A stretch of DNA of 64,000 nucleotides, taken from NCBI GenBank assembly GCA_036250195.1, contig JAVHZZ010000006.1:156724224-156788223 (forward strand), given 5' to 3'. Numbering within the stretch: position 1 is the first letter of the stretch; the number at the start of each line of letters is the position of its first letter. A program made the translations under genes and the position numbers. Shown here one piece after another: positions 42,851-54,748 of this stretch. The notes below the pieces were generated by a model. It saw nothing but the letters and a program-made list of their open reading frames with translations. It was not told the origin of the DNA and did no database searches. Origin of the DNA: Mixophyes australis (Eukaryota > Chordata > Amphibia > Anura > Limnodynastidae).

Positions 42851-45800
42851 GGCACGCTGTACGGATGGTTAATAATACTGCCTCGTATTTTGCGTTTGTA
42901 TTGGTACGCTACGCAGATGGTTTCAAGAGTAATAACTTCTCCTCTAAACTTATCCCTCACTAGGCAAACTGTTCCAGCTGTAGGGGTGATGGGAGACGTG
43001 CATCATTATCCTTTGACTATGTTGGCAGAAGTTACTATTGGAGCATTGTGGACTAAACATTCTTTTCGTCTAGCTGCAGCGGCCTCTACTTACCTGCTTG
43101 GCCGAGATTTATTATGTAAAATGTGTAATATATTGTACTCCTGATGGTGTATTTTTAGACATTCCAGGAAAACAAGCACAGGAGGTGCAAGATATGCTGG
43201 ACACCCCACAAATGCTTATGATGCATTCCTCGGTCATAGTGACAAGTCCATCACAGGTACAAGTAATGTTATCAACGATACCGGGTTCCTTATGTACCAG
43301 AGATTCACAAGATGCTGGATTGATGGCTGTCAGGTGCCGTCTCAGCGCCCTCCATAGGCGCCGGAGACGGACACCTTCTACCCGCAGAACTCGTCCCATT
43401 GGTAGCGGCTCGCGTGCATGTGCGAATTGCCGCTTATTAGGTATCCTAGCAACATGATGCTTCCCCGGTGATCAGCTGAGTCTGATCGCTGGAAATAATC
43501 CTCCTCCTCTCCTCTATTTAAACTTCACTCTGGCACCATTAGGGTGCCAGAGTATTGGTTCCATCCAGCTCCAGCATTGTTTGTTCCTGATTATCTCCTG
43601 TGCATTGACTCCTTGGATTGTTTGACTTCTCTCCCGGATCACCCCTTGTACTTCGCTGCCCGCACTGGTATTGACCCTTGGACCATTCCTGATTACTTTT
43701 CGCCTTCTCTCCGTTGTACTGCGCTTATCTGGTTTCGACTCAGCCTGTCTGACTACTCTCCATTCACTGCGCTGGTAACTATCTGGGAGAACCGCGACCT
43801 GCGCATCACACGCAGTTAAGCCAAAACCTCCTTGCGGGGGTCCCTGGTGAACACCGGTGGTGCGTTAGACTCCGCGCTTTCCAGTTTAGTTGCGCTAATA
43901 CCAGTCAGTGATATTCCTAGTGAAAGACCTGACAATGGCTAATGTAGCCCCCGCAATGGTTCTTTTAAAAAGCGGCAGGCAAGCTTCAAAAACCCCACAG
44001 TACCCATTAAAACCAGAGGTGGAATTGGGGGTGTAACCTGTAATTGAAAGGCTGTTGTAACAAGGAATTTTAATTCGTATATCCAGCATAACTAACAGTC
44101 CAATTTTCCCAGTTAAGAAGAATGGGGGAAGGGGCTACAGATTAGTACAAGACTTAAGGGGAATTAACAAAGTAGTTGAGAGCCGGTTCCCCGTAGTGCC
44201 CAATCCAGCTGTCATCCTTATGCCGATTCCACCATCTGCCAGTCATTTTACGGTAATTGATCTTTGTTCTGCCTTCTTCTCTGTTCCTCTTCATCCTGAC
44301 TGGCAGTATCTCTTTGCCTTCTCCTATAAAGGGGTACAATACACATGAACAAGATTTCGCCAGGGGTACATTGACAGCCCCAGTATTTTCTCACAGGCCT
44401 TACATGACTGATTACAATCCTTCCAACCAAGTAATGGGTTTGTCCTAATTCAATATGTTGACGATTTGTTGCTGTGCTTTGATTTGTTTGTGTCATCTGA
44501 TACTAAACTGTTGTTGCTTTTTTTCTCACAGACAGGGCACAAGGTTGCAAAGAATAAATTACAGCCATGTCAGACCTAGGTCAAATACCTAGGACACTAT
44601 CTCACTCAGTGACCACTACATCTGTCAATGGACAGAATTCATGCCATACAAGACACTACACTGCCGCAGAACCAACAGCAGATCCGTACCTTCTTAGGGA
44701 TGTGTGGGTATTGTAGATCATGGATCCCAGGTTTTTCAATTCTGGCCTTGCCATTGCAGAAGTTAGTCTCTTCCTCAAAACCTGAGCGTGTAAAACATAC
44801 AGAGGAGTCAGAGCAAGCATTCTTTAACCTTAAAGAGAGTCTGGCAAAAGCACCTGCTTTGGGAATACCTGATTATAAAAAACTTTTTGAGTTATATTGT
44901 ACGGAAGCTGGTGTTTTGACACAGAAACATAATGACGCTACCAGACCAATATCATATTACAATGCACAATTGGACACTGTGGCAAGATCTCTCCCTACAT
45001 GTTTAAGAAGTGTAGCAGCAACTGCTCTTCTGGTAAGAGCGAGATTATAGTACTACGACATTATTCAACTGTATATACACCACACGCAGTATCTGTTCTG
45101 TTAAATTCTGCGCAAACTATTCATGTCTCCTCAGCAAGGTTCACAAAATGGGAATTAGTTCTGAAGGCACCTGCAAATATCACTATTAGAAGGCGTAATA
45201 CTTTAAATCCAGCTACATACCAAGGGTGGAAGGAGAGGAGACTCTAGCTGAGGGTGAAATTGGCAGGCATACAGATACACATGATTATATGGAATTTCTG
45301 AACCAGACTTTTACTGCGAGACCTGACATACGTGACACAACCTTAGAAAATATAGATTTTACGTTTTATACGGATGGGAGTTGCCATGGACATACGGACA
45401 CAGGAGAGTTATGTACTGTTATGCTGTTGTAAATGGCGAAAGAGTTATAGAAGTTGAACAACTTGGCCCACCTCACTCAGCACAGGTAGCCGAACTTGTG
45501 GCATTAAGAAGGGCATGTGAGTTGGCAGAAGGTAAAACAGTCAATATATACACTGATTCTAGGTACGCTTTTGGAGTAGTGCACGACTTTGGGGCTCAAT
45601 GGCGACTTAGGAATTTTATGACACCAGTAGAGCACTCATAACACATAAAAGGACTCCTGACAGCGATACAATAACCAAATGAAATAGCCGTTATCAAGTG
45701 TAGAGCTCACACATACGACAAGGACCCTATATCACTTGGTAATGACAGAGCGGATGAGGCTGCTAAGAGAGCTGAACTATCAGATCAGACCATAGCTTGC
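42851..45800 (+). pseudogene. ERV protease-RT-RNase H remnant
   Basis: A protease C-terminal region ends with YLLGRDLL near 43100. After the inserted LTR at 43328-43933, RT motifs follow in several frames: GGRGYRLVQDLRGINKVV (about 44130-44175), HFTVIDLCSAFFSVPLHPDW (about 44245-44305) and YVDDLLL (about 44455-44475). The intact YVDD shows a retroviral rather than gypsy type (usually Y-L/I-DD). The connection region (IRTFLGMCGYCRSWIPGF) and RNase H (YTDGSCHGH, AELVALRRACELAEGK, YTDSRYAFGVVHDF, then GNDRADEAA) are recognisable with stops and shifts between them. RNase H keeps the Asp-Glu-Asp-Asp acidic positions. Confidence 0.88.
43328..43933 (+). mobile_element. Gypsy solo LTR inside the ERV, perfect 5-bp TSD
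   Basis: Starts TGTCAGGTGCCG and ends AGACCTGACA; the outer eight bases are inverted. ATGGC lies on both sides (43323-43327, 43934-43938). Typical LTR words CTTGCGGGGGTCCCTGGTGA and TTAGACTCCGCGC lie near the 3' end. The ORF at 43544-43819 is LTR sequence, not a gene. Confidence 0.92.
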
Positions 45801-45849
45801 CACATCAGTATTGATGGGAGACTCGCTAGGACACCGATAACCAGAAATA

Positions 45850-46637
45850 CTGAAGGGCACCATAAACAAGGATATGTCAACAAACATAAGAGGGTATTGA
45901 TTGGGAAAGTTCTTTTGGGTTATTGTCAGAATGTTATATATGCCAAAACCTGCTTTGTACAAATGGTGATGCTAGGCATGGGGAGTTTTGTCAATACTTT
46001 ATGTAGTGGTATAACCAATCGTACTGTGCCTTATATTCTTCCAGATGATGTGTATTATATTTGTGGGAGACAGGCTTATACATAGTTAACTTTTTGTTCC
46101 AAAGGTATATGCTACACAGGTAGATTGGTTCCTGAGGTTATGACTCTAACACATCATGAAATGACTGATATCCACAAAACGACATCACCTCCATACATAC
46201 ACACACAGCATGAACACAGTGGCAAAATAAATATGATTCCAGGTGAAGAACCTGTAGCTAAAAAGTTAATTGCTGAAACTACAGGATTTCAAATTAGGGT
46301 CGCATTAGACCATAACAAAACCACTCGGGGAATTCTAAATTTTAAGTATATACAAATCTGGCTAAATTGATTGACAATATTACCGAGATGTATGATGACA
46401 CCTTTAGTTATACAGGGAAGGAGCTACAGACTTATTAAAAAGGAGTTAGTTCAACATAGGTTGGTGTTAAATTATCTTACATCTGTTACTGGTGGATATT
46501 GTGTGACTCTAGCTACCCAATTTGGTGTTAAGTGTTGCACGTACATCACCAATAATACAGATGACTCTAGAGAAGTAATTGACCGGAAGACGGACAAAAT
46601 TTTACAATTAAAATGGGAATCTCGGAAGAATCAAATA
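45850..46637 (+). pseudogene. ERV envelope remnant
   Basis: Fragments DDVYYICGRQAY and CYTGRLVPEVMTLTHHE resemble the surface-subunit end of vertebrate ERV envelopes. GGYCVTLATQFGVKCCTYI, near 46490-46550, resembles the immunosuppressive/cysteine-knot region of a transmembrane subunit, with ten residues between the first Cys and the CC pair instead of the usual six of gammaretroviruses. The membrane span is replaced or displaced by a MITE. Stops and a missing N-terminal part make it non-functional. Function is inferred only from position and the Cys pattern. Confidence 0.6.
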
Positions 46638-46825
46638 TCAACTTTAAATTTCAGTGTGCAAATAAGCTATCAAGTATTTGTGTGCTACATGAAAAACAGT
46701 CAGTATTTAACTTATGTGCATAACAGAATACTAATTTGCACCCCTTGCATTGTAACATGGTTTTGTCCAGGAGACTTAAATAAGAAGTTTCTTAAGTTAA
46801 GATCCTTAATGAATCAGGCCCCTTA
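46638..46825. mobile_element. MITE inserted in the ERV env region
   Basis: TATTTGTGTGCTACATGAAAAACAGTCAGT, TTTGCACCCCTTGCATTGTAAC and GATCCTTAATGAATCAGGCCCC match 35520-35700. The left end is missing or diverged. It extends the apparent env ORF (46371-46898) with non-viral codons. Confidence 0.75.
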
Positions 46826-47047
46826 TCCTTACATTTGGTGTCATTATAGTAATTGGCTTATGTGTCAGATATGTTCCTACCATGTTGAAGTGTGGTAAAC
46901 AATCAACTGAGGTGACCCCAGAAAATAACAATGTAATGAATGGTATTAAGAAGGACTGAAAACACTGAAAATGAAGTATACTATTCTGATCCTGCAATAG
47001 AATCTTGACTAGGTGAGAGTGTGGAGTATACTCTTAAAGGGTGGAAC

Positions 47048-47748
47048 TGTTAGAGAAAAAAAATATTTGGATGAAGCAGGTAAACTAATCATTTCTGTAC
47101 ATTCTGACCAGATGTGATGCGAATCGTATGCAACATAACTTTTACTATAAAATTGATAAAAATGTATTTAATAGTTCTTATAATCTTTTTATATAAAATA
47201 TATTGTGGTGAACAAAGTGCCAAATAATGTTTCTAACCTCTAAATAGTGTTTGGTATCACTCCACTTGCAATTTAATGAGAACGTTTCCGGTGCTATTTA
47301 TGTAGCATTTGCGTTTTGCGAACGCTGGTTATGAATAATATCATTTTTCCACACTCACATAGCAAGCACTCAAGGATCATTAAGAACCATTTTAAATGAG
47401 TCTAGAGGCCGGAATCTGGAGTAATGACATCTGGCATTCCTGAGAACAATGCCATGTCGAGTATCAGAGAGTGCAAGGCCCTTCAACCAATGAATGAAGC
47501 CTTTACAATTATAACTGTGTCAGAGTGATGCCACTACATTTACAACTGTACTATGTATAACTGTAAGCTCTGGTTGTTGGAGGTCAGAGCATTCTGATTG
47601 AAGCTTGAGTTGCTGCCGACTGTTCTCACGGGTATGTATACCAAACTTTGCTTTCTTTTTATGCTTTGCTAATAAAACCGTATGTGCTTTAGAACCACTG
47701 CAATCGCATCGGAAAATCTTTATTGGTAACGATAATACGGACATAACA
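47048..47748 (+). repeat. 3' LTR of the endogenous retrovirus
   Basis: Begins TGTTAGAGAAAA after a purine-rich AAAGGGTGGAAC (a weak polypurine tract) and ends ACGGACATAACA. It matches the 5' LTR throughout, with short indels such as a 40-base difference near 47405-47450. Confidence 0.88.
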
Positions 47749-47753
47749 ATTGC

Positions 47754-48708
47754 GACTTCCTGAAACAGACCCGGTGGCATTGCTGTGTGACCTGTGACCC
47801 GCCTAAATATTTTATATTTTCAATAAAGGAAATTAAAAAATGGTGTTTCGATGTCTCTTCCATGTTGCGCCCCAATATGGCCAGCCCTCGGAGTTTGCCC
47901 CAACCATATAATTTATGCTCAATACATGCGTTTAAAATAGATTTTTTTATATATAAGCACAGAACTGTGTATTTCATTAATTCCCATACCACCATGCACT
48001 ATTTAATTCTTGAGACAAAATCAGATTTTTTTATGTCACTGAAAAAGTGGTGTGATTAATAGATGCTTTTAAAAACATCTCCAGAGTGAACTCTAATCTT
48101 GTTACATTTTGTTAATGAATTGATTGGAACGTCAGGAAGGCAAACATGGACAGTTAATTAGTAATACGAAGATCTTCTGCCTAACATCAGTCTCAAAGAG
48201 CTTGCTACATCAACACACACTCCGGCTATTGATGAAATAATATACAGCAGTAATTGTGTGTCCATAGACACAGAGAAGTACATCAATGTGCACTACTGAA
48301 GAATAGGCAGAGATTAAGAGACTACTGCTTTATTGTGTGCTGTACTAACTCTAATTTAAATAGTCGTGAATATAAATAAATCATCTCCCACAGAGCGAAG
48401 GTTATTTATGAAGCATGTTAGCAGCATATCAGACCCACCAATTAAATTTGTTGTCATGGATTAGCATTTCTGAGCCTTGGGCTTAGATATACCAGACTGT
48501 GGGTGCTTTTAATATGGTTGCTGTTAGAGTTAGCAAATTTCTGGCCTACAAATGGGTGTAACAGTGTAGAGGCACAGGCAATCCTTATTATTAGGGGCTA
48601 GGTACAAAATGTGGCTTAAGACATTATAGATCTGCAAAAATCTGATTTTATTTTATGGAATGGAATATTTAAACTAGATAGTAGTAGGGTTAATTGATTA
48701 CAGGAAGG
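47754..48708. other. Unassigned stretch
   Basis: AT-rich; ORFs to 91 codons on both strands have no motif. Nothing recognised. Confidence 0.4.
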
Positions 48709-49608
48709 CAGTGTCGGACTGGGGCATGAAGGGCCCACCGGGGGACTGCAATGCTAGGGGCCCACCAGTGGGGGTGTGGCCAGCCATCATAGAGGCGGGA
48801 CCAGACACTAGAGGGGGAGTGGTCAGCTCACGAAGGACAGCTAGTACCATAGTGTAGTATATAAAGAATGCAGTGTATATATAGAGTACACAGTCTTGAC
48901 CTGCCCCTTAGATTGGGTAAAACAGTCACCAAAAATTGGGATTGTTCCAGTAAACCAGGCTTGGCTAACCTGTGGCACTTCAGGTGTTGTGAAACTACAA
49001 GCTCCTGTAGCAGGGGGGACGCTGATCACCAGGTGAGCTGACCCCCCCCCCCCCTTTGATCCAGAACGTGGCTGCCAGCTGGATGACAGGATACGTATGT
49101 TCAGCAGCCATACATTAATTCCTGGTTTAAGTTAAATATTCTACGAGTATTCCCTTTATTATTCCGCTCACGCTCAGACAGTTTGTGTGTAACACACTTA
49201 CTGACAAGAAGTCTGATGTGCGTAGGGGGAACTGTTCCCTGTGGTAAAACCTTATCTGGAAATATCTGACAAGAATCCATGGACTTGGTCTCCCAGCAGG
49301 CACACGCTCCTTTGTCTAACACGCTGGCAGGATCTGGGCACACGTACTGCGTGTAACACAGGTGATATCTGGATGGTGATTGGGGAACTCTCCACACCAG
49401 GTCGGCAGTGAGAATGATTACAAAGGTTTATAACAAGCAGACGAGATAAACTCTGTACACACAGCAGCAGGGACGCCGGGGAGGGCAGCAGGGATACCAA
49501 ACATGTGAGCTGAATGGGCTCCGCCCACTTCTAGAAGGGGGTGTGGCCGTAAGGCAGAGGGGCCTACCGGTGATTTTTCCGGTAGTCCTGTGGGCCAGTC
49601 CGACACTG
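48709..49608. mobile_element. hAT element, 900 bp, near-perfect 8-bp TSD
   Basis: Ends CAGTGTCGGACTGGGGCAT and GTGGGCCAGTCCGACACTG are inverted repeats. CAGGAAGG (48701-48708) and CCGGAAGG (49609-49616) agree at seven of eight bases. Inside, CTTGGCTAACCTGTGGCACT with GTTGTGAAACTACAA (48960-49005) is a fragment of another repeat. No transposase is visible. Confidence 0.88.
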
Positions 49609-49811
49609 CCGGAAGGTGTTCCTAAACTTTCAAACACAGCAAGGCTTCCACAAAAAGGTTGGTAGTACCTGATTTTAACCAGAAAAAAAAGTAGTAAAAA
49701 TTGCACAGAGGCATAAGTAATATGGAATCCATACAGGAAGAAAGAAGCCCACCAGTAAATTTATATACATGCTGTATGTATATAATTGTCATATGAAATA
49801 AAGGCCTACAT

Positions 49812-50030
49812 GCATAACTCCCAACGGTTCCGATTTCAGCTGGACAGTCCCGATTTTAGAGCTCTCACCCGTTGTCCCAGAGGGAACGTTGGGAGGAAGG
49901 GAGATTTCTAATAGGCAGCCTAGTACTTTACAGTGCTAGGCAGCCCTCTGGGGGTATGGCCACACCTTTTGTGATGTGGCCATGCCCCCTGACCCGCTGT
50001 TAGCGACTGACATTTTGGGAGGTATGTTGC
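49812..50030. mobile_element. MITE with ATAACTCCCAAC ends
   Basis: ATAACTCCCAACGGTTCCGA on the left and TTTTGGGAGGTAT on the right are imperfect inverted ends; the interior carries GGTATGGCCACACC/GGCCATGCCCCC. No target duplication seen. Confidence 0.6.
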
Positions 50031-50099
50031 TGTCCCCTTACTTTCCTGAGCAATATTATAGCACAAAGAGTGTGGAACAAGCTGTATCTTATTAGAAAA

Positions 50100-50969
50100 T
50101 AGAAAAAGTAAAACGAGTGACGGGGTGGTGCCTAACATGAAAGAAATCAGAACTGTGTAAGGATGGATTCCCTTCTATGGGCAATGTGCATAAAAAGTGT
50201 TCTTATGAATACAATGAAAATTACTTGGCACCATGTAAATGATAAAGCTAATAAAGTGTCAATGGTCTTTTGAAAATAACCAGACCAGGGAGAGTTTGAA
50301 CCCAAAGTTGTGTATGCAGAGGAGTTAGCAGGCCGAACAGCAAAGGTGAGCACTCAGGTCATGTGAAAATACTAGGTCTCGGGACATCCATGATTTACTT
50401 CGAAACTCTGTGTCATTGTGGGAATCAATCTGACTTAATTGAAAGTATAAATTCCTAAGGTAGGGGTGAAGAGCCTGTAAGAGGGGTTTAAAATCTTCTG
50501 CCTTAGACCATCAAATTGTCCATTTCTTGAAGAGAATCTGTCAAGACTGAAATATGCCAAAACTTCTCAATGTGTTTTCCTCACACGTCAATTCCTGAAA
50601 TTTGTAAGTAGTGATTCTGGTTTTATTTCCTATTTTATTTTCTGAAACTCATTTGTGCATTTATTGTATGTCTGTGTATTACCTTTTTGTAAATAAGCCT
50701 TGAAAATATTTTTCATATTAAACATATTTAATCTAGCATATTTCTCCATGATTCTTTGTGAATTTACGACGAACAGGGAAGCTCATGCTACATATGTATG
50801 TGATTTAAGTGTGAAACATTAACAAGTGGTTCTGGTGAACATAAGGACACCATAATAAAGCTATTGTGGTGGCAGAAAAGGTGTAGTCATTGTTAAGTAA
50901 CTGAGGTGACACCAGTCACGGGCAGCTGTTCAGATTGCTCTATCTGGGATAGGCTGGGCGTTCGTGACA
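50100..50969 (+). repeat. 5' LTR region of the Gmr1-like element
   Basis: Its end is set by TTCGTGACA at 50961-50969 just before the primer site. AATAAA near 50862 fits the R region. I could not find the start; 50100 is a guess. Confidence 0.5.
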
Positions 50970-50972
50970 AAC

Positions 50973-50990
50973 TGGTGGCAGCAGTGGGAT
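50973..50990 (+). promoter_or_regulatory. Primer-binding site candidate
   Basis: TGGTGGCAGCAGTGGGAT begins three bases after the LTR end. Which tRNA would prime here was not determined. Confidence 0.55.
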
Positions 50991-51185
50991 TGATAATATT
51001 TTTCTTTTTATCATAAGAAATTAAGTGAATTAGTGGTGTGTGATTCTAGAGAGAGTCAGTAATTGACCAGAAATTACGGTCAAGGCTTACAAAATTTTAA
51101 AAGACATACTGCGCAAATAGTTTCTGTTCCCCTCTTTTCTGGTTTTCTTTTCTAGTTTTTATTTGGTGGAAGTGTGAGGTCCAGG

Positions 51186-52345
51186 ATGGCCACTGACTAT
51201 AAGCAGATGAAAAAGGACGAGTTTTTGGCTTTGTGTGCCGAAAGAGGACTTGCTGACGTCCCAGTCAGGAACTGAGAACAACTGATTCAAGCGATTGTGG
51301 ATGATGATCAGAAGCTAAGTGCCGGGGGAGGCCAGGGAGAAAGCATCTTTACTTCAGGAGAGCAGTTAACACTGGACATTACCACAAATACCTCTGTGAA
51401 CCAAGTGAGGAACCTACCCTGGACAGTTACATGCATGCTGCCCTCAAACAACTGAAGGATACTGGTCCTGTAACATCGCTGCAGCTGATTCAGCAACTCC
51501 AAGAGGCTGCTGAACGCCACGTTGCTGCAGACCGGGAGTCTGCTGAACGCCATGCCGCTGCAGGCCAGGTGGCTTCTGAACGTCGCGCAGACAGGGAGAC
51601 TGCTAAACCACGTGCTGCTGCAGACAAGGAGGCTGCTGAACATCAAGCTGAACGCAAATATCAGTTAGAGCTAGCCAAGCTCAAGGGCCAGTCGGCAGAC
51701 CGAGGTCAGGGTTAAAAAAACACCCAAGCATGACCAATTCCCTGTGTTGGAAATAGGCAACGACCTTAATTAGTTCCTAAGGGGATTTGAAAGAACGCCG
51801 ACAGTTTGAGCTGGACTCCAGTGAGTGTGCCAGCTATTTAAACCCTAGACTGAGAGAGAAAGCTTTGGAAGCGTTTGCAGAACTTCCCCAGAAACTTTAA
51901 CACAACTCCTGAGGCTTACCAGCGGAAATTCAGAGACTCAAGGCGCAGTCCCTCTAATACCAATGCTGCATTGTTAACGCAATTATCATCCATGATACAT
52001 CAATGGATTGAGGGATTGCAGGTACTAAACTATGATGAACTAAAGGATCTCCTTCTCCAGGAGCAGTTCCTCACACTGTGCCCAGCTGAGGTGAGAGAAT
52101 GGGTTGTGGATCGTGACCCTAAGACATTGCAAGAAGCTGCTCGTCTGGCTGACACGTATACAGTTACCAGGGCTCCTGTAACGAAGAAGAGTTGGGGAGC
52201 GCCAGGACAAACTATGTGGAAAGAGAAGCAACCTGGAGGATCACCCCTGAGTTCCCCGTCAACCAAACCAGCTGTTGCTGCACCTTTTGGGGGATGCAGG
52301 GGAAAAATCTGTTTTGGCAACTGGCCGCAGGTGTTTTACATGTGA
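51186..52345 (+). pseudogene. Gag with SAP-like start and SCAN-like domain
   Basis: ATG at 51186 gives MATDYKQMKKDEFLALCAER, typical of the SAP-like N-terminus of these gags, and meets TGA at 51273. A second frame (51431-51715) has a coiled-coil-like Ala/Glu/Arg run with RH.AAD repeats. A third frame (51875-52345) has TPEAYQRKFRDSRR, LTQLSSMIHQWIEGLQV, LKDLLLQEQFLTLCPAEVRE and WVVDRDPKTLQEAARLAD. This is the helical pattern of SCAN domains (L..Q-E-Q-F-L..P.E...W). SCAN domains of vertebrate zinc-finger proteins are thought to descend from Gmr1-like gag. At least two frameshifts and one stop break the gene. Confidence 0.85.
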
Positions 52346-52376
52346 TGAAGTGGGGCACATCAGTGTCAATTGCCCC
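52330..52376 (+). pseudogene. Gag zinc knuckle (CCHC)
   Basis: RRCFTCDEVGHISVNCPNK has Cys-x2-Cys-x4-His-x4-Cys at 52332-52373, the retroelement nucleocapsid knuckle. It is in the frame starting at 52275, one frame away from the preceding SCAN-like part. Confidence 0.9.
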
Positions 52377-52439
52377 AACAAGGAGAAAACAACTCCTTCT
52401 TCTGTGGGGGGCCCAGCAGGGAAGCCAGTGCCGGTCGAT

Positions 52440-52752
52440 CTGTGTGCAGGTGTATCCCAAGAATGCACCAGAGACAATCTGCAAGCGGTTAAGGTAGGAC
52501 ACCAAGTCGCATTGGGATTGTTAGACTCTGGAGCAGACCTGACTCTTGTACATCCAACTCTAAAGAGCCTAGCCAGAGTGTATCTAGATTGGGGATCTGA
52601 CAGAGGAATATGAGACGTTGGGGTACTAGACGTTGGGGTACTAGATAATCTGCCTGCCACAGTCTGATTTGGGAAGGATGCACGCTGCTATTATAAATGA
52701 AAGTGATGTAATTTCTGATGCACTAGTGCAAAATAACTCCTCAGGTGAACTC
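52440..52752 (+). pseudogene. Gmr1-like protease remnant
   Basis: VALGLLDSGADLTLVHPTL carries the active-site Asp-Ser-Gly-Ala (52524-52535) of a retropepsin. Later parts contain stops and a short direct duplication (GACGTTGGGGTACTAGA at 52613-52646). The domain is cut by the insertion at 52759. Confidence 0.82.
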
Positions 52753-52758
52753 TGCTGA

Positions 52759-53634
52759 CCCGCATAGTATTAAAGTAATTCTATCGTTTTCAAATAAGCA
52801 TTGCATAGGCGATTGTATTGTGTTTCCAACGCACAAAGTGATTTATTTTAGTAGATGTAAATAGTTAACAATTCTATACATTATTATATTAAGATACAGT
52901 ACAGTACAGCCAATACCAAAAGATAAATACATACCGCTGCTATTGCATGCGCTGCGCTCCCACGGGACCCAGTGTACAGTATATCTCTATGGAATACTGT
53001 GGTCAGAGTAGACTAAATACTGGGAGCGCAGCTATGATCATATATACACATTCAGTGTTACAGAGAACAATGCAAATGACGTGGCTTGCTTCCATAGGTC
53101 CAGACCTCGGGCGGGTCCAGGGTAATCAGGTCATAGGCTAGTTCAGACTAAGGAATCCAAAGGTGGGGGTCGTCTCTCCAGGGGATGTGCTCCAGTTACA
53201 ATGAGTTCATTAGCATTTCACATTCTGATATCAATCTGGCTATTTATTCCATAACATCAATAACTAGAGTATGCAATATGCGATCTCTTCGGCGATGGAA
53301 CCAAACAGCTGCTGATGAATAGGGGATATAGTATGATACCTGAACCTTAAATAACACTAAATCATAATCATAATATATAAACTAATAATAAACCAAAAAC
53401 TGTCTGCTCATAAATCACTTTGGAATGGAATCTATAAATATATATGTGAAACTAAATGTTATAGTGCGTGTGCGTGCGTGCGCATTTTACCGTGCGATCG
53501 CACCATGCCACGCGTTACGTGGCGTACGGATAATCGCACAGCAAAACAATATTAACCAATATACTTTCGTTCATCCAATTATACGACTTCGACAATAGAA
53601 TAAGTGCAAAAATATGTAATGAAATTTCATGTGC
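52759..53634. mobile_element. Unclassified insertion, 876 bp, 6-bp duplication
   Basis: TGCTGA occurs at 52753-52758 and at 53635-53640, and Gmr1 coding resumes after it (a coding-like frame EN.HADLQVPVIQREGLC). The inserted sequence starts CCCGCATAGTATT and ends AAATTTCATG. It has a short CpG-rich part (TGCGTGCGTGCGCATTTTACC at 53470) but no ORF. It could be a solo LTR without canonical TG..CA ends. Confidence 0.6.
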
Positions 53635-53640
53635 TGCTGA

Positions 53641-54748
53641 GAATACTCATGCAGATTTGCAGGTACCTGTGATACAGAGGGAAGGCTTATGTGTCAATGT
53701 GTTTGATGATAATGCTCTTGTTAGAGAGACTAACCCTTTAATTCCATAGGTTGTGAATTTGATCAGAGCAAAATGTGTGAGATTGTGCCTAAATGTGATA
53801 CTATGTCTGCTAATGTTTTAGGTAAGCAGGTCAATTTACATGTACCCGATTCTAAAGGTGTCTCAAAGTGTGAAAATGTGTCAAATGTATTAACAGTAGT
53901 GACCCGGAGAGCAGCACAGAGGAGCTGTGCATTAACCACAGAGAGTGTGGAGGGAAGTTCACTAGAAACTAATCCCCCTCAACCCCCCTCCCTCACTGTA
54001 GGAGCTACAGATTCAGGCAGTGATTTGTGAATGGGCTGCCTCCTGCTGTGTGCAACACTGAGCTGAGAAATGCCACTTTCACATCTGAACAAAAGACTGA
54101 TCCCAGTTTATCTACAGTAAGGGGGGGGGGGGTCAGTCAGGACTGTTCAGAAGGTGAGGAAGACAGAGTTTTTGGGAGAATGGCCTTTTGTACAGATAGA
54201 AAAATGCCAAGAGTATGCATCCCAATGTAATTGCTTACAAGCAGATGGTTGTACCTCAAACCTATAGGGAAGAGTTGCTGAAAGTTGCCCATGAGATACC
54301 CCTAGCAGGACATTTGGGTGTTGCCAAAACTAAAGCTCGTTTGGTACATAACTTTTACTAGCCTGGCATGCTGACTGATATAGCAAGTACTGTTGTTCGT
54401 GTCATGTGTGCCAGGTCATTGGAAAGTCTGGCAATGTGGGGAGGGTCCCTCTCAGTCTGCTGCCCGTCATATCAGAACGATTTAAGCGGGTTTCTGTGGA
54501 TATTGTGGGTCCCTTAAGCATTCCCATTAGCTCAGGGAAAGAGTACATTCTGACTGCAGTGGATTATGTACCCAGAGCAGTAGCTCTTTCCTCCATTCGC
54601 TCAGACAAAGTAGCATATGTCTTTATAACTATTTTCTGGGTTGGAGTTCCCAAAAGAAATGTTAACTGATCAAGGTACCCAGTTCATGTCTAACCTCATG
54701 CAGAGTCTTTGTATAAAGATGTAGGTGAATCATTTAATTACTTCCCCA
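53641..54748 (+). pseudogene. Gmr1-like spacer and integrase, first part
   Basis: After a less conserved spacer, YREELLKVAHEIPLAGHLGVAKTKARL (about 54265-54350, given here in parts: HEIPLAGHLG) is the zinc-binding HHCC start. FKRVSVDIVGPLSIP (54482-54527) holds the first catalytic Asp, and LTDQGTQF (54662-54686) the second. The domain is broken by stops and ends in the insertion at about 54749. The catalytic Glu region (normally in a YHPQTDG..ERFN block) is not found on either side. Confidence 0.85.

Larger units (their letters stand above)
41706..47748 (+). mobile_element. Endogenous retrovirus, gamma-like, defective
   Basis: Two LTRs of 706 and 701 bases frame about 4.6 kb. After the 5' LTR comes a primer site TGGGGGCTCGT. 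The flanks ATTAC (41701-41705) and ATTGC (47749-47753) differ at one base and may be the target duplication. Pol and env remnants are broken by stops and frameshifts. The space between primer site and protease is about 500 bases, so gag is essentially gone, and little integrase is seen between RNase H and env. The copy cannot make particles by itself. Confidence 0.88.

Noticed and set aside
43544..43819. 91-codon ORF inside the ERV as a possible accessory gene
   Set aside because: It lies wholly within the inserted gypsy solo LTR.
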